A stretch of 64,000 nt of DNA, taken from contig NZ_LQRT01000060.1 of assembly GCF_001632745.1 (NCBI RefSeq), forward strand, positions 266,357 to 330,356. The letters run 5' to 3'. Positions 61,594 to 64,000 of this stretch are shown one piece after another. The position numbers were made by a program, and so were the translations under genes. The notes beneath the pieces are model-generated. The model was not told where the DNA came from. It was given only the letters and a program-made list of their open reading frames with translations, and did not search any database. Each line of letters begins with the position of its first letter. Position 1 is the first letter of the stretch. Origin of the DNA: Aquimarina aggregata (GTDB lineage Bacteria > Bacteroidota > Bacteroidia > Flavobacteriales > Flavobacteriaceae).

Positions 61594-62784
61594 TTGCTTT
61601 GTAGCAACCAACCGATAGAAAAAAGGGTACAGAGTTTATTTTTTTACGTAACTGAATACACTGGTAATTACGTTTATAGAAATGGACAACTTCAGTACCT
61701 AAGCACTTCTGAAGGATATGCAGAACCTAACAATAGTAATGGGTTTGATTATGTATATCAATATGTTGATCATTTAGGGAATATTAGATTATCCTATAAA
61801 GATGCAGATGGTAATGGCTCTATAAGTACTTCTGAGATAGTGGAAGAGAAGAATTATTATCCTTTTGGACTTCAAATGAAAGGATTTAATAATACACTAC
61901 GAGGTAGAAGTCATAACTATGGATATAACGGTAAAGAAGAAAATGACGAGTTTGGTTTAGCTACATTAGATTATGGTGCAAGAAACTATGACCCTACATT
62001 AGGTAGATGGTTTGTCATAGATGCTCTTGCTGACGATGTTATGCAAGTAGATAAATCCACTTATGCTTATAGTTGGAATTCTCCAATATCTTTGAATGAT
62101 CCTGACGGGAATTGCCCTTGGTGTTTAGGAGCGGTTATTGGGGCTGTTTCAGAATATGCTGTTCAGGTAACAGTAAATTTAGCAAAGGGACAATCTCTTG
62201 AAGATGCAGCATTCAATAATGTTGATTTTGCAGATGTAGGATTAGCAGCTGTAGAAGGAGCAGTAACCCTTGGAGCAAGTGCTGTTAGACGAATTGGAGT
62301 TCGAGTAGCAACAGAAGTTGTAAAAGCTGCTATTGATGTTAATGGAAGTGGTGATACAGATGTTATTGGTACAGAGGGGAGTAATAAAACAGTTACAGGC
62401 TTAGTAGTAGATACAGCCATAGGAGTTATAGGAGCAGAAGGAGGTGATAAATTGGCAAAAGGTGTTGTTAACGCCTCAAGTGATGCTGCTGTTAAAACAG
62501 CAAAATCAAATGTAAAAGCGGCATCAAAAAACCTAGACAAGGCAAATAATATAGTTTTTAATGGAGGAAAAAAAGCCGCACAAGGTTCTAAAGCAAAATC
62601 AGTAAGTGAATCATTTACCAGTTTTACTGCAGCAAAAGAGGCACAAGCTACTACGCAAGCTTTAAACAATACGGTAGGCCAATTAAGTGAGGACACCGTT
62701 AAAACAATCGTTGGGACAGCAGAAGGTACAGCATCTACAGTCGCAGCGGAAAAAACAATAGAAACAATTGAAAAACAAAAATAA
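61594..62784 (+). CDS. Orphan RHS tip (5'-truncated RHS core with a different toxin end)
   Basis: An open frame of about 396 codons without a proper start: the first codon is TTG and no ATG occurs before the RHS core. From 61661 to 61804 it matches 53712-53855 of the full RHS gene at 142 of 144 positions; it then diverges but keeps the core (YYPFGLQMKG, YNGKEEND, NYDPTLGRWFVID, SWNSPISLNDPDG). The last ~230 residues are Ala/Gly/Val-rich with hydrophobic stretches (LGAVIGAVSEYAV; TVTGLVVDTAIGVIGAEGG) and show no known toxin motif. Not translated alone, it would be an alternative tip reachable by recombination. Confidence 0.78.
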   Translation: MLCSNQPIEKRVQSLFFYVTEYTGNYVYRNGQLQYLSTSEGYAEPNNSNGFDYVYQYVDHLGNIRLSYKDADGNGSISTSEIVEEKNYYPFGLQMKGFNNTLRGRSHNYGYNGKEENDEFGLATLDYGARNYDPTLGRWFVIDALADDVMQVDKSTYAYSWNSPISLNDPDGNCPWCLGAVIGAVSEYAVQVTVNLAKGQSLEDAAFNNVDFADVGLAAVEGAVTLGASAVRRIGVRVATEVVKAAIDVNGSGDTDVIGTEGSNKTVTGLVVDTAIGVIGAEGGDKLAKGVVNASSDAAVKTAKSNVKAASKNLDKANNIVFNGGKKAAQGSKAKSVSESFTSFTAAKEAQATTQALNNTVGQLSEDTVKTIVGTAEGTASTVAAEKTIETIEKQK

Positions 62785-63112
62785 AAGAGGAAATAAATCA
62801 TTATGGATTTTGGTTTCAATAATCTTAATGATTTTCTGTTATGGGTTATTTCATAATATTCAAGAAAATAATGAATTAGAAGATTCCTCAGGTTTAACAA
62901 CTGGTACGATTACAAAAAAGTATCGTATTATGAATCGAGGATATTATGTAAATTATAATTATAAAGTAAAAGGGCAGTTTCTTGAAGGAAGTGAAAGTGT
63001 TTCTAATAAAATAAAAATCAATGAAGTCAGTGTAGGAGATAAGTTTGAAGTAAAATATTCTATCAATAATCCAAACTATAGTGAATTACAGTTTAATAAG
63101 AAAATAAATTAA
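62768..63112 (+). CDS. Membrane protein, candidate immunity partner of the orphan tip
   Basis: A 114-residue protein starting at a TTG overlapping the end of the orphan tip by 17 bp. A basic N-terminus and one membrane helix (about residues 12-28, SLWILVSIILMIFCYGL) are followed by a soluble beta-rich part (TGTITKKYRIMNRGYYVNYNYKV, with KINEVSVGDKFEVKYS), resembling DUF3592-type modules. Its position right after a toxin tip and its membrane location suggest immunity, but no homology proves it. Confidence 0.6.
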   Translation: MKNKNKRGNKSLWILVSIILMIFCYGLFHNIQENNELEDSSGLTTGTITKKYRIMNRGYYVNYNYKVKGQFLEGSESVSNKIKINEVSVGDKFEVKYSINNPNYSELQFNKKIN

Positions 63113-63744
63113 TGAAAAAGCATATATTAACAATATTTCTTTTTACAAGCATCATTGTTTTAGGACAAAGTTTTGAAGGAAAGATAACATATGAGAATAG
63201 TTATGAAAGTAAAACTAAAGATCTTACTAATGAACAACTTAGCTCTTTAATGGGGACAGTTCAAGAATATATTATTGACAAAGGATATTATAAAAATATT
63301 TTTAATGGTAAACTCAACCAATTTCAGGTATACAGAAGTGATGACAATAAATTTTATAGTAAGTTTTCTATGAAAAATGTACTATACTGGAGTAATGGTG
63401 ATATTGAAGGTGAAAAAGTAATAGATCTTAAGATAACTAAAGATAAGGAAGTTATTTTGGGAATTAAATGTGATGAGATTATGATGAAGACAAGTCAAAG
63501 CATATATAAATATTATTATAACTCAAAATACCCTATCAATCCTGATCACTATACTAATCATCTTTTTGGAAATTGGTATACTTATGTTGAAAATTCAAAA
63601 TCTATTCCATTAAAAATAGTAATGGACACTCCTCAATTTAAATCAACAAGTACAGCTATAAAAATAGAAGAATTAGAAATAAAAAAAGAAATATTTGAAT
63701 TACCTAAGATTCCTTTAGAACCTATTAGTAATTTTGGTAAATAG
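63112..63744 (+). CDS. Exported GLPGLI-like protein
   Basis: A 210-residue protein with a signal peptide (residues 1-19, ending VLGQ). SFEGKITYENSYES near the mature start and GIKCDEIMMKT in the middle are like the GLPGLI family, secreted Bacteroidota proteins of unknown function. Its start codon overlaps the preceding gene by one base (TAATG), so the two are coupled. A role in immunity or cargo handling is possible but unsupported. Confidence 0.65.
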   Translation: MKKHILTIFLFTSIIVLGQSFEGKITYENSYESKTKDLTNEQLSSLMGTVQEYIIDKGYYKNIFNGKLNQFQVYRSDDNKFYSKFSMKNVLYWSNGDIEGEKVIDLKITKDKEVILGIKCDEIMMKTSQSIYKYYYNSKYPINPDHYTNHLFGNWYTYVENSKSIPLKIVMDTPQFKSTSTAIKIEELEIKKEIFELPKIPLEPISNFGK

Positions 63745-63758
63745 ACCCGACCCCGCTT

Positions 63759-63780
63759 GCGCTCGAATCCTTTCGAGTGC
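63759..63780. repeat. GC-rich hairpin after the GLPGLI-like gene
   Basis: GCGCTCGAA (63759-63767) pairs with TTCGAGTGC (63772-63780) with one G-T pair and a 4-nt loop. It resembles the GC-rich dispersed repeats seen elsewhere in the window. Confidence 0.5.
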
Positions 63781-63821
63781 CGTTACAGCTTGGCAGTAAG
63801 AGTAAGAAAATAAACATTAAG

Positions 63822-63851
63822 AACCAGTTGCAGAGATGTAACTGGTTTTTT
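63822..63851 (+). terminator. Intrinsic terminator
   Basis: AACCAGTTGCA (63822-63832) pairs with TGTAACTGGTT (63837-63847) through a GAGA loop, with a T run at 63846-63851. Confidence 0.85.
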
Positions 63852-63919
63852 ATGCATAAGTGTTACGAGCTTTTGCACCCCGTATTCTATGATTAAATCA
63901 AGTAAAATTTAGATTTTTT

Positions 63920-64000
63920 TTAAGCGACAAATTTCATTGTATTTACATATGGAGTTTGTCGTTTTATTGTTGCAAATATTCTAGCTAATAGCTTGTTCCT
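63920..64000 (-). CDS. C-terminal end of a probable transposase, partial
   Basis: Only 26 residues are visible, running off the right edge: RNKLLARIFATIKRQTPY then VNTMKFVA and a stop. Basic residues and the sequence RIFATIKR with TPYV look like the C-terminus of IS110-type transposases. Its presence at the end of the RHS cluster supports a mobile, rearranging region. Assignment from so short a piece is tentative. Confidence 0.45.
   Translation of the reverse strand, partial: RNKLLARIFATIKRQTPYVNTMKFVA

Noticed and set aside
62163..62900. A 245-codon open frame on the minus strand across the orphan RHS tip
   Set aside because: It is antisense to the Ala/Gly/Val-rich tip; its composition (long Ala/Thr/Pro runs) is the mirror of that low-complexity region. 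The plus strand carries the recognisable RHS core.
1..64000. CRISPR arrays, tRNA, rRNA and self-splicing introns
   Set aside because: No regularly spaced repeat-spacer pattern, no cloverleaf and no rRNA-like segment was recognised by eye; a tRNAscan or Infernal run would be the decisive check.

Overview
The window looks like a chromosomal segment of a marine Flavobacteriaceae bacterium (phylum Bacteroidota). An Aquimarina-like genus is my guess from gene content, not something I could test. Supporting signs are the low GC, promoters of the TTG-n19-21-TAnnTTTG type instead of classical -35/-10 boxes, a T9SS C-terminal sorting domain, a three-gene succinate dehydrogenase with a b558-type cytochrome subunit, DUF2911, DUF1501/DUF1800 and RHS/DUF6443 proteins, membrane-bound AraC regulators, and GG-leader peptides.

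Layout. 1-5.6 kb: minus-strand envelope and sensing genes (two tandem outer-membrane paralogues, a CYTH phosphatase, a DUF2911 protein, a 7TM-AraC regulator, a secreted protein, an NAD(P)-binding oxidoreductase). 5.6-9.7 kb: an intact dinB preceded by a near-identical truncated copy of its 5' end; the two flank a lipoprotein gene and a second 7TM-AraC gene. 9.7-29 kb: mostly housekeeping (aminotransferase, sdhCAB, M28 peptidase, CBS protein, histone-deacetylase-like enzyme, metG, a DUF1800/DUF1501 exported pair, S66 carboxypeptidase, YraN). 29-35 kb: aldo/keto reductase, a third 7TM-AraC gene, an NHL lipoprotein, a cysteine-rich GG-leader peptide, a beta-lactamase-like hydrolase and an XRE regulator. 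35-41.5 kb: mfd, then a compact secreted RNase A-like toxin with its CdiI-like immunity gene, and a class V aminotransferase. 41.7-45.7 kb: a lanthipeptide-like precursor gene between two paralogous TPR-TM-AraC regulators.

46-64 kb is accessory DNA. A cysteine-rich lipoprotein, a 1477-residue RHS/PKD-like protein and a 1181-residue RHS protein with a DUF6883-like toxin tip are followed by a DUF4926 immunity gene. Then comes a mobile block: XRE repressor, AAA+ ATPase, two overlapping tyrosine recombinases (the second catalytically degenerate), a type II toxin-antitoxin pair, and about 1.2 kb of nearly gene-free DNA packed with stem-loops. It ends in an orphan RHS tip whose first 144 bp are 142/144 identical to the full RHS gene but whose toxin end differs, followed by a candidate immunity gene. 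The window closes inside a probable transposase. The best candidates for a little-described system are the RHS tip-exchange locus with its own recombinases, the GG-peptide/TPR-AraC locus (a possible peptide signalling system), and the free-standing lipoprotein RNase toxin pair.

I recognised no tRNA, rRNA or CRISPR array. All family names come from reading the translated sequences by eye; no database search was run.
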